Of a stretch of 62,692 nt of DNA, positions 32,727 through 40,684 are shown piece after piece. A program made the position numbers and the translations under genes. This stretch comes from JBDIBB01 sp039812685 (GTDB lineage Bacteria; Acidobacteriota; Vicinamibacteria; Vicinamibacterales; JAFNAJ01), in NCBI GenBank assembly GCA_039812685.1, contig JBDIBB010000003.1, positions 1-62,692 on the forward strand, given 5' to 3'. Numbering within the stretch: the stretch's first letter is position 1; each line of letters starts with the position of its first letter. The notes under the pieces are model-generated. The model was not told the DNA's origin. It saw only the letters and a program-made list of their open reading frames with translations, and ran no database searches.

Positions 32727-33235
32727 GAGCGCTCTCCGTCGCTGGCGGCCACCTCTTCGGCCACCTGCGTGACCGCCGCGACCAGGCCCTGGTAGCCGGT
32801 GCAGCGGCACAGGTTGCCGGCGAGCGCCTCGCGCGCGCTGACCGGCGGCCGGCTCTCCACGTACCACCAGGCCGCCACCACGAAGCCCGGCGTGCAGAAG
32901 CCGCATTGCACGCCACCGCGCTCGACCATCGCCCGCTGCAGTTGTCTCCCGATCGGCGTGGCGCCCACGCCTTCCACCGTGACCAGGAGCGCATCGTCGG
33001 GCACGGCCGCGGCCAGTTGCAGGCACGACAGCTTCAAGACGCCGTTGACGACCACGCTGCAGGCGCCGCACTCGCCCTCGCCGCAGCCTTCCTTCGTCCC
33101 GGTGAGGCCCAGCACGTCGCGGACGACGTCGAGCAGTCGGGCCGCGGGCTCGAACGTGACACGGCGCGGCGTTCCGTTGATCGTCCACTGCCGCGTGATC
33201 GCCCCGCCCTCCATCGTTGCGGTCCTCAGGCTCAT
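32723..33235 (-). CDS. Molybdenum hydroxylase [2Fe-2S] (small) subunit
   Basis: The 170-residue subunit has the plant-ferredoxin-like cluster GCGEGECGACSVVVNG plus LSCLQLA, and the C-terminal cluster CGFCTPGFV and CRCTGYQ. Both [2Fe-2S] sites are complete. The ATG overlaps the large-subunit TGA by 4 bp. A second ATG eight codons in is an alternative. Confidence 0.95.
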   Translation of the reverse strand: MSLRTATMEGGAITRQWTINGTPRRVTFEPAARLLDVVRDVLGLTGTKEGCGEGECGACSVVVNGVLKLSCLQLAAAVPDDALLVTVEGVGATPIGRQLQRAMVERGGVQCGFCTPGFVVAAWWYVESRPPVSAREALAGNLCRCTGYQGLVAAVTQVAEEVAASDGERS

Positions 33236-35535
33236 CGGATGGCGGTGGCCGTGGCCGTCAGGGCGGCCAGCACCGCATCTGGCGTCATGGGCAGCCGGGC
33301 GGGCGCCGCGCCCAGGGCATGCCGGACGGCGTTGCGCAGCGCCGGCGCCAGACCGTTCATCGGCAACTCGCCGAGGCCCTTGGCGCCGAACGGTCCGTTG
33401 CTGTAGGGCACCTCGACGAAGCTCACGTGGAGTGCCGGCACGTCGGCGCTGGTCGGGATGACGTAGGTCTGCAGGCGGTTCTCCAGCGGGCGGCCGTCCG
33501 GAGTGTAGGTCACGCGCTCGAGCAGGGCGTATCCGAGCGCCTGCACCATGCCGCCCTCCACCTGGCCGCGCGCCTCGCGGGGGTTGATCACGGTGCCGAT
33601 GTCGAGCGTGCTCCACGCCTCGTCGCACCGCACCTCGAGCGTGGCGCGGTCGACGGTGACCTCGGCCACCACCGCACCCCAGGAGTAGGCGGCGTAGGCA
33701 TCGCCGCGGTAGGTCTCCTCGTCCCAGGCAAGGTGCGTGGGGTGCTCGTACCGGCGTTCGACGCGCAGCGTCGACCCGTCGCACGCCGCGCGTGCCGCCG
33801 CGTGCCAGTCGAGCCGCGCGCCGTCGGGCCGGATGAAGGTTCCCGCCTCAGCCGGTGTCGCGCCGATCCGTCGTCCGACCTCACCGACCAGTTCGCGGGC
33901 GCACAGCTCCACCAGGCGGCCCACGATCATCGTCGTACGTGAGGCGACGGTGGGCCCCGAGTCGGGCACGAGCGAGGTATCGGGAAGCGGGTAGCGCACG
34001 AGATCCATGCCGAGGCCGCAGGCATCGGCTGCGATCTGCGCGATCGAGGTGAGCGTGCCCTGGCCGAACTCGGTGTTCGCGGCACGGATGTCGAGTGTGC
34101 CGTCGGGCTGGAGTTCGATGGCGGCCCGCGGCTCCATCTTGCGTTCCCCGGCCCCGGTGAAGCCGCCGCCGTGCCAGAACAGGGCGAGGCCGACGCCGCG
34201 CGCGGTGTCGCCGCCACCGGCGGCCTGGCGGGCGCACGCCTCGCGGCGCGCGGCGTAGCTGCTGTCACGCAGCACCGACGCCAGGCAGGGCTCGATGCCG
34301 ACGCTCTCGCGCAGGATCTGGCTGGTGGAGGTGGTGGCGCCCATCGTGAGCAGGTTGCGGCGCCGCACCTCGAGCGGATCGAGACCGAGCCGGGCGGCCA
34401 CCTCGTCGACGTGCGCCTCGATGGCAAACAGGGCCTGTGGCGCGCCGAAGCCGCGAAACGCGCCGGCCGGCGGCTCGTTGGTGCGCACCGCGCGCGCCCG
34501 GATCCAGACACTGGGCCAGGCGTAGGGGCCCGACAGGTGGATGGCGCCGCGCGAGAGCACCACCGGCGAGAGCGTGACGTAGGCGCCGCCGTCGATGACG
34601 AACTCGGCGTCGAGCGCGACGAAGGTGCCGTCGCGCCGCACGCCCGTCCGCAGCCGCGTGACCGAGGCATGGCGCTTGGTGGTGACCTCGATGTCCTGCT
34701 GCCGGTCGTGGGTCACCACGACCGGCCGCCTGCATGCGCGCGCGAGCAGCGCGGCGTGGGCCGCGATCACACTCGGGTAGTCCTCCTTGCCGCCGAAGGC
34801 GCCACCCGTCGGCCACTGCTCGACGATGACGGCCTCCGGCGGGACGCCGAGCACCGCCGCCACGGCCGGCCGGATGTAGTAAGGACATTGCAGCGACCCG
34901 CTGATGCGCACGCCGCCGCCGGCGAGCGGCGCCGCCACCACGCCCTGCATCTCGAGGTAGACGTGCTCCTGCGGCGGGGTGACGTACTCGCCCTCCACGA
35001 TCACGTCGGCCGAGGCCAGGGCCGCCGCGACATCCCCGCGCGTGATGTCGAGCTGATGGAGATCGTGCAGCGCCGACGGGTTCCCGCGCGCGAGCGCGGC
35101 GACCGCGTCGATGCCGACGAGTGACGGCAGCGGATCGATCTCGGGGCGCACCGCCGCGAGCGCCGCCGCCAGCGTCGCCCGATCGGGCGCGGCGATCAGG
35201 GCGAGCGGCTCGCCGCGGTACTGGACCTCGTCGCACGCCAGGCACGGCATGTCGTCTGCGGCCATCCTGATCGCGTTCACGCCGGGGACGTCGGCCGGCA
35301 GGACGACGGCAAGGCGCGTGAAGTCGAACGAGGGGTCGAAGCGCAGGGCGCGCAGCCGGCCATGGGTCGCCGGCGAGCGGACGGCGCCGCCGTACCACAC
35401 GCCTTCGGGCAGCCGGTCGAGCAGATAGCGCGTTTCGCCGCGCACCTTCTCCACGGCGTCCACGCGCGGTACCGAGGTTCCGCTGTGACGGGAGACCGGT
35501 GTCTGGAGGCCCGGGAACGTGGAGAGGTCGCCCAT
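33232..35535 (-). CDS. Molybdenum hydroxylase molybdopterin-binding (large) subunit, xanthine dehydrogenase type
   Basis: The 767-residue catalytic subunit has an N-terminal a/b hammerhead domain (about 22-125) and two molybdopterin-binding domains. GGAFGGKEDY and AFRGFGAPQALF (the xanthine dehydrogenase form rather than the CO dehydrogenase loop) contact the cofactor. The C-terminal GAKGLGELPMNG carries the catalytic Glu. The substrate may be a purine, N-heterocycle or aldehyde; no pathway gene nearby decides this. It is first in an operon ordered large-small-medium with 4-bp overlaps. Confidence 0.94.
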   Translation of the reverse strand: MGDLSTFPGLQTPVSRHSGTSVPRVDAVEKVRGETRYLLDRLPEGVWYGGAVRSPATHGRLRALRFDPSFDFTRLAVVLPADVPGVNAIRMAADDMPCLACDEVQYRGEPLALIAAPDRATLAAALAAVRPEIDPLPSLVGIDAVAALARGNPSALHDLHQLDITRGDVAAALASADVIVEGEYVTPPQEHVYLEMQGVVAAPLAGGGVRISGSLQCPYYIRPAVAAVLGVPPEAVIVEQWPTGGAFGGKEDYPSVIAAHAALLARACRRPVVVTHDRQQDIEVTTKRHASVTRLRTGVRRDGTFVALDAEFVIDGGAYVTLSPVVLSRGAIHLSGPYAWPSVWIRARAVRTNEPPAGAFRGFGAPQALFAIEAHVDEVAARLGLDPLEVRRRNLLTMGATTSTSQILRESVGIEPCLASVLRDSSYAARREACARQAAGGGDTARGVGLALFWHGGGFTGAGERKMEPRAAIELQPDGTLDIRAANTEFGQGTLTSIAQIAADACGLGMDLVRYPLPDTSLVPDSGPTVASRTTMIVGRLVELCARELVGEVGRRIGATPAEAGTFIRPDGARLDWHAAARAACDGSTLRVERRYEHPTHLAWDEETYRGDAYAAYSWGAVVAEVTVDRATLEVRCDEAWSTLDIGTVINPREARGQVEGGMVQALGYALLERVTYTPDGRPLENRLQTYVIPTSADVPALHVSFVEVPYSNGPFGAKGLGELPMNGLAPALRNAVRHALGAAPARLPMTPDAVLAALTATATAIR

Positions 35536-35549
35536 GCTCAGCGCGGGCC

Positions 35550-35555
35550 ATTATC
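35550..35555 (-). promoter_or_regulatory. Putative -10 box of the molybdenum hydroxylase operon (GATAAT)
   Basis: Five of six matches to TATAAT, 14 nt before the large-subunit ATG. It sits in the 124-bp divergent gap shared with the DsbD-like gene. No clear -35 box. Confidence 0.4.
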
Positions 35556-35640
35556 GTTCATTCTCCCCGTGGCCAACTCGTCCATGTTGGAGGATCCCGG
35601 CAGGGGAGACGGCGGGGTCCGGCGGCGTTGCCTCGTCCCG

Positions 35641-35646
35641 TATAAT
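35641..35646 (+). promoter_or_regulatory. Putative -10 box of the DsbD-alpha-like gene (TATAAT)
   Basis: A perfect TATAAT, rare in this GC-rich sequence, ends 13 nt before the ATG. No recognisable -35 box at the expected distance. Confidence 0.5.
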
Positions 35647-35659
35647 CAGAAGCCGTCCC

Positions 35660-36493
35660 ATGCGCATCTCCTCGATCGCGATCCTGGCCCTGGCGGTGGC
35701 CTGGCCCGCGACGTCATCGGCGCAGGCGCCGCGAAAGATGTCGGCGCCGCACGTCACCGTCGAACTCGTCGCCAGCCAGCCGGCGTTGCGTGCCGGCGGC
35801 GACACCTGGCTCGGTCTGCGGTTCATCCTCGACCCGGGCTGGCACATCTACTGGGTGAACCCGGGCGACTCCGGCGGTCCGCCCGCCGCGTTCTGGCAGC
35901 CCGGCGCGGGGCTCACGCCAGGCGATCTCGAGTGGCCGGCTCCCACGCGGATCCCGTCCGGCCCCCTCGTCAACTACGGATACTTCGGAGACGTGGTGCT
36001 GCCCTTCCCGATTCGCGCCGACGCCCGGACGGCCGACGGCACGCTGGGGGCGACCCTGGCGTGGATGGTCTGCAGGGACATCTGCGTGGCGGGCAAGGGC
36101 CGCCTCGCCATCTCGTTTCCGCTCGCGGGCGACGCGGCCGCCGCGGTGCCCGCGTGGAAGACGATGATCGACGACTGGCGCGCGCGCGTTCCGCGGCCGG
36201 CACCCGCGGCGTGGCGCGTGCAGGTCGAAGAGGCCGGCGACGCGTGGCTGCTGACGGTCTCCACCGGCAGGCGCGAGGCCGGGGGCGTCTTCTTCCCGAT
36301 CGACGGCGGCGTGATCGACGAACCGGCGCCGCAGCACCCCGAACCCACCGACGGCGGGCTGCGCCTGCGGCTCGAGAAGTCGGATGCGCTCACCACGGTT
36401 CCCGCCGTGCTGCGTGGCGTGCTGACGCTCGAGTCCGGTGCGTCGCACGAGCTGGCGCTGCCGCTCGGCGCGGTCTCCGGCAAGCGACAGTGA
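35660..36493 (+). CDS. Periplasmic DsbD alpha-domain-like protein
   Basis: The 277-residue protein has a signal peptide (IAILALAVAWPATSSAQA) and a DsbD N-terminal (alpha/ScsB-like) immunoglobulin fold: LGLRFILDPGWHIYWVNPGDSG, FPIRADA and WMVCRDICVAGKG. The Cys-x3-Cys pair is the expected redox-active pair. No membrane helices or thioredoxin domain follow, so it is a stand-alone periplasmic thiol-redox or redox-relay domain rather than full DsbD. The transmembrane partner is not in the window. Confidence 0.82.
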   Translation: MRISSIAILALAVAWPATSSAQAPRKMSAPHVTVELVASQPALRAGGDTWLGLRFILDPGWHIYWVNPGDSGGPPAAFWQPGAGLTPGDLEWPAPTRIPSGPLVNYGYFGDVVLPFPIRADARTADGTLGATLAWMVCRDICVAGKGRLAISFPLAGDAAAAVPAWKTMIDDWRARVPRPAPAAWRVQVEEAGDAWLLTVSTGRREAGGVFFPIDGGVIDEPAPQHPEPTDGGLRLRLEKSDALTTVPAVLRGVLTLESGASHELALPLGAVSGKRQ

Positions 36494-36553
36494 ACACGGG
36501 CGGGTGCCCGCGCCGGCTGGCGACAATCGGCCTTCCACCGGCGTCCTTCGCGC

Positions 36554-37384
36554 ATGCTCCGCAACCGTCTCGATCGCGACGATCGCCAGATGGCGCTGCC
36601 GTTTGGCGGGCCTGTCGGCGCGGCGCCGCCTGACGGGCCGGCGGATGAGCCGCTCCGATCCGCCGCGGGTCCGTCATCCTCGGGCGGCTTCGTCACGCCC
36701 GATCCGCCCGGCCCCGCGCCGGTTCTCCGCCTGGTTCACAATCCCCGCGCGCGCCGCTACATCATCCGCGTCGGTCCAGACGGCACCATCCGCGTGACGA
36801 TCCCGCGCCGCGGCACCGCGGCCGAGGCCCACGGGTTCGTCCACGAACACCGTGCCTGGATCGACGACCAACTCGCGAGGCTGCGCCGGATGGCGCCGGC
36901 CTCGACGCGCGCGCTCGTGGCCGGCGATCTCGTGTGGCTGCGCGGCGTGCCGACTCCGGTGACGACCGGGCTGGCACGCCCGGACATGGTCCGCGTCGGG
37001 CTGGGGGACACGCTGGCGTGCGTGGTGGCGCCGGCCGCCGATCTTCGGCCTGTGGTGTCGGCGATGCTGCGCGCCCTCGCTCGCCGCGATCTGCCGCCGC
37101 GCCTGCACGCGCTCGCTGCCCGGCACGGCCTCACGGTCACGCGCGTCACCATCCGCAACCAGCGGGGGCGCTGGGGGTCGTGTGCGCCCGGCGGATCGAT
37201 CAGCCTGAACTGGCGGCTGGTGCAGATGCCCCCCGAGGTGTGCGACTACGTGCTGCTGCACGAGTTGATGCACCTGCGCGAGGCGAACCACTCGCGCCGG
37301 TTCTGGCGGCATGTGGCGCGTGCCTGCCCGTGGCACCTCGACGCGCGGCGATGGCTGCGCCAGGAAGGGAAGGCGCTGCTGTGA
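36554..37384 (+). CDS. YgjP-like (DUF45) zinc metallopeptidase
   Basis: The 276-residue protein has a C-terminal YgjP/SprT-like domain: a TIRNQRGRWGSCAPGG strand, SLNWRLVQMP, then LLHELMHLREANHSRRFW. HELMH (236-240) and His246 complete a gluzincin-like zinc site. The N-terminal 55 residues are Pro/Gly-rich and look disordered; the domain proper starts at LRLVHNPRARRYIIRV. YgjP proteins in bacteria are often near restriction systems, but the exact substrate is unknown. It follows the DsbD-like gene by 60 bp. Confidence 0.88.
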   Translation: MLRNRLDRDDRQMALPFGGPVGAAPPDGPADEPLRSAAGPSSSGGFVTPDPPGPAPVLRLVHNPRARRYIIRVGPDGTIRVTIPRRGTAAEAHGFVHEHRAWIDDQLARLRRMAPASTRALVAGDLVWLRGVPTPVTTGLARPDMVRVGLGDTLACVVAPAADLRPVVSAMLRALARRDLPPRLHALAARHGLTVTRVTIRNQRGRWGSCAPGGSISLNWRLVQMPPEVCDYVLLHELMHLREANHSRRFWRHVARACPWHLDARRWLRQEGKALL

Positions 37385-37401
37385 GCGCTGGCGCGCCGGG
37401 G

Positions 37402-38226
37402 TTACGGCCGCGGGAGCAGCAATTGGGGGTCCACGAACACGTCGAGCCAGCGGACGCGCCAGTCGAGGTGCGGGCCCGTCGCGCGCCCGGTGGATCCCAC
37501 CTTGCCGATGGGCTCGCCCCTCTTCACGTGCTGGCCTTCGGAGACGTCGAGGGCGCTCAGGTGCAGGAACCCGGAGACGAGGCCGAAGCCGTGATCGAGC
37601 AGGATGGTGCCGCCCGTGTAGTAGAAGCCTGATTCGGCCAGCAGCACCACCCCGTCGGCTGGCGCGCGCACGGGCGTGCCTTCGGGCGCGGCGATGTCCA
37701 GGCCCCAGTGCGGCTGGCGCGGCTGGCCGTTGAGGATGCGCTGGCTGCCGTAGACGCCGGTGATGATCCCGCGCAGGGGCCAGGCGAACCCCGTGGCAAA
37801 CAGCGGCTCAGGCGTGTCGACGCCCCACAGCGCGGCGAGCCGGGTCTGTTCGGCGAGGATCCGCGGCGCCAGTTCCTCGGGCGGCGTCACCATGGCGGGC
37901 GGCAGGTTGTCGATGCGCTGGCGGCGGAACCTGCGGCGGCGGATCTCGAGGACGCGGGTCCGCACGCGGCCGTCGGCGAGCGTGATGCGCAGGCGCGCGC
38001 GCGGCGCGGCGTCGCGCCCGATGCCGAAGACGAACGTGCCGTCCTCGCCCACGCGCAGCGTGCGGCCGTCGACTTCCACGGCCGCGCCGGGATGAGTCCT
38101 GCCAACGATCAGGCCGCCCTGCACGAGCGGTCCCCGCAGGCGCACCACGGGCGGCGCCGCCGACTGCGCGAAGCCGGTGGCGGCCGGCATCAGGCACAGC
38201 AGCAGCGAGAGAACGAGCCGGCCCAT
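37402..38226 (-). CDS. Exported M23-family peptidase (LytM fold)
   Basis: The 274-residue protein has a signal peptide (LVLSLLLCLMPAATGFAQ) and an N-terminal beta domain (about 30-120). The C-terminal LytM endopeptidase domain carries zinc-site motifs HWGLDIAAPEGTPV and TGRATGPHLDWRV. The second motif is HxD rather than the usual HxH, a variant also found in a known M23 subgroup, so activity cannot be taken for granted. Members cut peptidoglycan cross-links or act as activators of other amidases. Confidence 0.88.
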   Translation of the reverse strand: MGRLVLSLLLCLMPAATGFAQSAAPPVVRLRGPLVQGGLIVGRTHPGAAVEVDGRTLRVGEDGTFVFGIGRDAAPRARLRITLADGRVRTRVLEIRRRRFRRQRIDNLPPAMVTPPEELAPRILAEQTRLAALWGVDTPEPLFATGFAWPLRGIITGVYGSQRILNGQPRQPHWGLDIAAPEGTPVRAPADGVVLLAESGFYYTGGTILLDHGFGLVSGFLHLSALDVSEGQHVKRGEPIGKVGSTGRATGPHLDWRVRWLDVFVDPQLLLPRP

Positions 38227-38282
38227 CCCCGTGGCGAGGCGTGGCGGCGGCGGTGCGCCGCCGGTTCCGGCTGGCGGGCGAA

Positions 38283-39377
38283 TCAGCGCCGGCCCTCGAG
38301 CGCGTCGACGATCGATCGCGCGCGTGCCATCGGGGTGGCCCCCACCCGGTTCAGGACTCGTGCGGCCGCGCTCACCACCGCGTCGCAATCCCCGGCCGTG
38401 ATGCCGTGATGGGTGACCGCACGCAGTCGGCCCGCTCCCATGTGGAGGATGAGCACGCCCTCCTCCTTCATCGCGGCGACGAAGTGCATCGGATCGATCG
38501 CGAGGTCGACGCCGAAGATCACGATGTTGGTCTGCACGTGGTGGAGGTCGACCACCAGGCCGGCCAGCCGCGCCAGTCCGACGGCCAGCCGCCGCGCGTG
38601 CTCGTGGTCCTCGCTGAGGCGATCGATCATCTGATCGAGTGCGACCAGGCCCGCCGCGCCGAGCACCCCCACCTGGCGCATCCCGCCACCCAGCATCTTC
38701 CGCATGCGCCGCACGCGCGCGATCACCCGCGGCGGACCGGCGACCACCGATCCGACCGGGGCCGCGAGGCCTTTCGACAGGCAGAGGTTCACCGTGGTGA
38801 CGTGCCGCGTCCACTCGGTGATGGGCAGGCCGCCCGCCACGGCCGCGTTCCACAGCCTGGCGCCATCGAGGTGGATGGGCAGGCCCGCGCGCGCGGCCAC
38901 CTCGGCGACGCTGGCGACGTATTCGGGCGTGATCACCACGCCGCCGCACCGGTTGTGGGTGTTCTCCAGGCAGATGACGCCGGTTGGCGCCGCGTGGATG
39001 TCGGCCGAGGTGCGGATGGCGCCCTCGATGTGCGCCAGCGGCAGGGTGCCGTCGGGCCTCGTCGGCACGCTGTGGAAGACGATGCCGCCGAGCGCCGAGG
39101 CGCCGCCGGCTTCGTAGTGCAGCACGTGTGATTCGTCGCCGACGATCGCCGCGCGACCACGCTCGGCGTGCGCGAGCAGCGACGCCAGGTTGCCCATCGT
39201 CCCGCTGGCGAGGAAGACGGCGGCGTCCTTGTCCGCCATCTCGGCGACGCGCGCCTCCAGCCTCGCGATCGTCGGATCCTCTCCGAACACATCGTCGCCG
39301 AGTTCGGCGGCCGCCATGGCGTCGCGCATGGCCTGGGTGGGAAGCGTGACGGTGTCGCTGCGGAGGTCGATGGCCAT
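38283..39377 (-). CDS. ltaE: Low-specificity L-threonine aldolase
   Basis: PLP enzyme (fold type I) that cleaves L-threonine or allo-threonine to glycine and acetaldehyde. The 364 residues show RSDTVTLPT, GDDVFGEDPT, FLASGTMGNLAS, CLENTHNRCGG, HLDGARLWNAAV (PLP Asp171, Arg174) and the Schiff-base Lys202 in VNLCLSKGLAAPVGS. The 57-bp gap to the M23 gene on the same strand allows co-transcription, but no functional link is obvious. A TACAAT hexamer lies 13 nt before the ATG. Confidence 0.95.
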   Translation of the reverse strand: MAIDLRSDTVTLPTQAMRDAMAAAELGDDVFGEDPTIARLEARVAEMADKDAAVFLASGTMGNLASLLAHAERGRAAIVGDESHVLHYEAGGASALGGIVFHSVPTRPDGTLPLAHIEGAIRTSADIHAAPTGVICLENTHNRCGGVVITPEYVASVAEVAARAGLPIHLDGARLWNAAVAGGLPITEWTRHVTTVNLCLSKGLAAPVGSVVAGPPRVIARVRRMRKMLGGGMRQVGVLGAAGLVALDQMIDRLSEDHEHARRLAVGLARLAGLVVDLHHVQTNIVIFGVDLAIDPMHFVAAMKEEGVLILHMGAGRLRAVTHHGITAGDCDAVVSAAARVLNRVGATPMARARSIVDALEGRR

Positions 39378-39390
39378 GTCGAAAGGGGTA

Positions 39391-39396
39391 ATTGTA
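39391..39396 (-). promoter_or_regulatory. Putative -10 box of ltaE (TACAAT)
   Basis: Five of six matches to TATAAT on the minus strand, 13 nt before the ltaE ATG, in a short AT-rich patch. No clear -35 box. Confidence 0.42.
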
Positions 39397-39479
39397 AACC
39401 CGCCGGCGCGTCCGCCTGCCTCGGGTGTCGATGGCGTGAGCCCGCATGGCGCGCGCAGATCGGTTCGTCCCCCTTACGT

Positions 39480-39485
39480 TACACT
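39480..39485 (+). promoter_or_regulatory. Putative -10 box of the following membrane-protein gene (TACACT)
   Basis: Four of six matches to TATAAT, ending 9 nt before the ATG. Near-leaderless spacing; no -35 box seen. Confidence 0.35.
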
Positions 39486-39494
39486 GGTCGGCCT

Positions 39495-40292
39495 ATGCGG
39501 CGTCCTCCGGTCCTGTGGTTCCTCGCCATCCTCATCACGCTCGTCTCGGCGTGGTGGCAGCGCACGAGCGGCCCCACGTATCCCATCCGCGGTCAGATCG
39601 AGATCGGTGGGCACGCGTATCCCGTGCGGCTGGAACGGTCGCACGGCGGCCCCACGGATCAGCCCGTGCGGGTGACGATTCCCGACGCCGGGGTCAGGGG
39701 CGACCTCGTGTGGCGGCGCTACCCGACGCACGAGCCGTGGCAGGTGCTGCCGATGGCGCGCACCGGCGACGTGCTGGAAGCCGCGTTGCCCAATCAACCG
39801 CCTGCCGGCAAGCTGGAGTACGAGCTCCGGCTGATTCGCGACGACCAGCAGGTGGCGTTTCCCCAGCGTGCGGCCGTGACGCGGTTCAAGGGCGACGTGT
39901 CGCCGTGGATCCTCACGCCGCACGTGCTGGCCATGTTCCTGTCGATGCTGCTGTCGTCGCGAGCCGGGCTGGCGGCGATCGCGGGCCTCGACGCGCGCCG
40001 GTGGGCGTGGGCGGCGATCGCCCTGCTGCTGGTCGGCGGCTTCGTCTTCGGCCCGGCCGTGCAGAAGCAGGCGTTCGGGCAGTGGTGGGCCGGCGTGCCC
40101 TACGGCTGGGATCTGACCGACAACAAGACGTTGCTGGCCGGGCTGGCCTGGCTCGTGGCGGCCGTCGCGATGCGTGGCGGCCGCCAGGCGCGCGGGGCCA
40201 TCGTCTTTGCCGCCGTCGCGACGCTGGCCGTCTTCATGATTCCCCACAGCGTCTGGGGCTCGCAGATCGACTGGAGCCGCCAGGGTCTGTGA
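39495..40292 (+). CDS. Membrane protein of unknown function
   Basis: The 265-residue protein has an N-terminal hydrophobic anchor (VLWFLAILITLVSAWW), a soluble beta-rich domain (about 25-140, IRGQIEIGGHAYPVRLER to EYELRLIRDD) and then four or five hydrophobic helices. The C-terminal stretch contains PYGWDLTDNKTLLAGLAWLVA and ends with MIPHSVWGSQIDWS. I know this layout only as an uncharacterised family; no catalytic motif is visible. The conserved-looking DLTDNK loop between helices is a candidate functional site. Confidence 0.78.
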   Translation: MRRPPVLWFLAILITLVSAWWQRTSGPTYPIRGQIEIGGHAYPVRLERSHGGPTDQPVRVTIPDAGVRGDLVWRRYPTHEPWQVLPMARTGDVLEAALPNQPPAGKLEYELRLIRDDQQVAFPQRAAVTRFKGDVSPWILTPHVLAMFLSMLLSSRAGLAAIAGLDARRWAWAAIALLLVGGFVFGPAVQKQAFGQWWAGVPYGWDLTDNKTLLAGLAWLVAAVAMRGGRQARGAIVFAAVATLAVFMIPHSVWGSQIDWSRQGL

Positions 40293-40684
40293 CCCGGGTG
40301 CGCTCCGGCGCGAGGGTGCGAGACTCGGTCGCCCCGCGTCCCGGGATCGCGGCCCTTCCGCCCCACCGCTGACGCGCGCGCCACGGTCGCACCTGCCGCC
40401 GTCGGCCCGGAGGCAGGCGTGACCGGCTGCCGAGGCTCCGGCGGTTGCGCCGGAACCCCGCCGAAATGGCCCGGGGGCGTACCGCGATGCCTCCGGCCAA
40501 TCGACGATTCGCGCTCGCACGCTGCTGGAACGGGCCTTGCTGCCTCGACAGGAGATGCGCGTGGGCGCCGGCGCGCGGAAAGCGCTCCCGGCTCGTCCCC
40601 GCCAGCCCCGGCGGCTCGTCTTTCGGCCACCCGCGCCCTTGCGGGCGATCGCCTCGCCGGGGGTTCTCCTCGGAGCGTTCTGGC
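40293..40684. other. Long 5' region before the oxoacid oxidoreductase
   Basis: The 392-bp stretch has no credible gene. It contains a small hairpin near 40438-40457 (CCGGCGG...GCGCCGG), a sigma-54-like promoter at 40525-40541 and a roughly 130-nt leader before the ATG. The first half shows nothing recognisable. Confidence 0.6.
40525..40541 (+). promoter_or_regulatory. Candidate sigma-54 (-24/-12) promoter
   Basis: CTGGAACGGGCCTTGCT fits the RpoN consensus TGGCAC-N5-TTGCW with one mismatch. It keeps the invariant GG and GC exactly 10 bp apart. It lies 144 bp before the start of the delta-alpha subunit gene. A single short motif match, so chance cannot be excluded. Confidence 0.4.
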
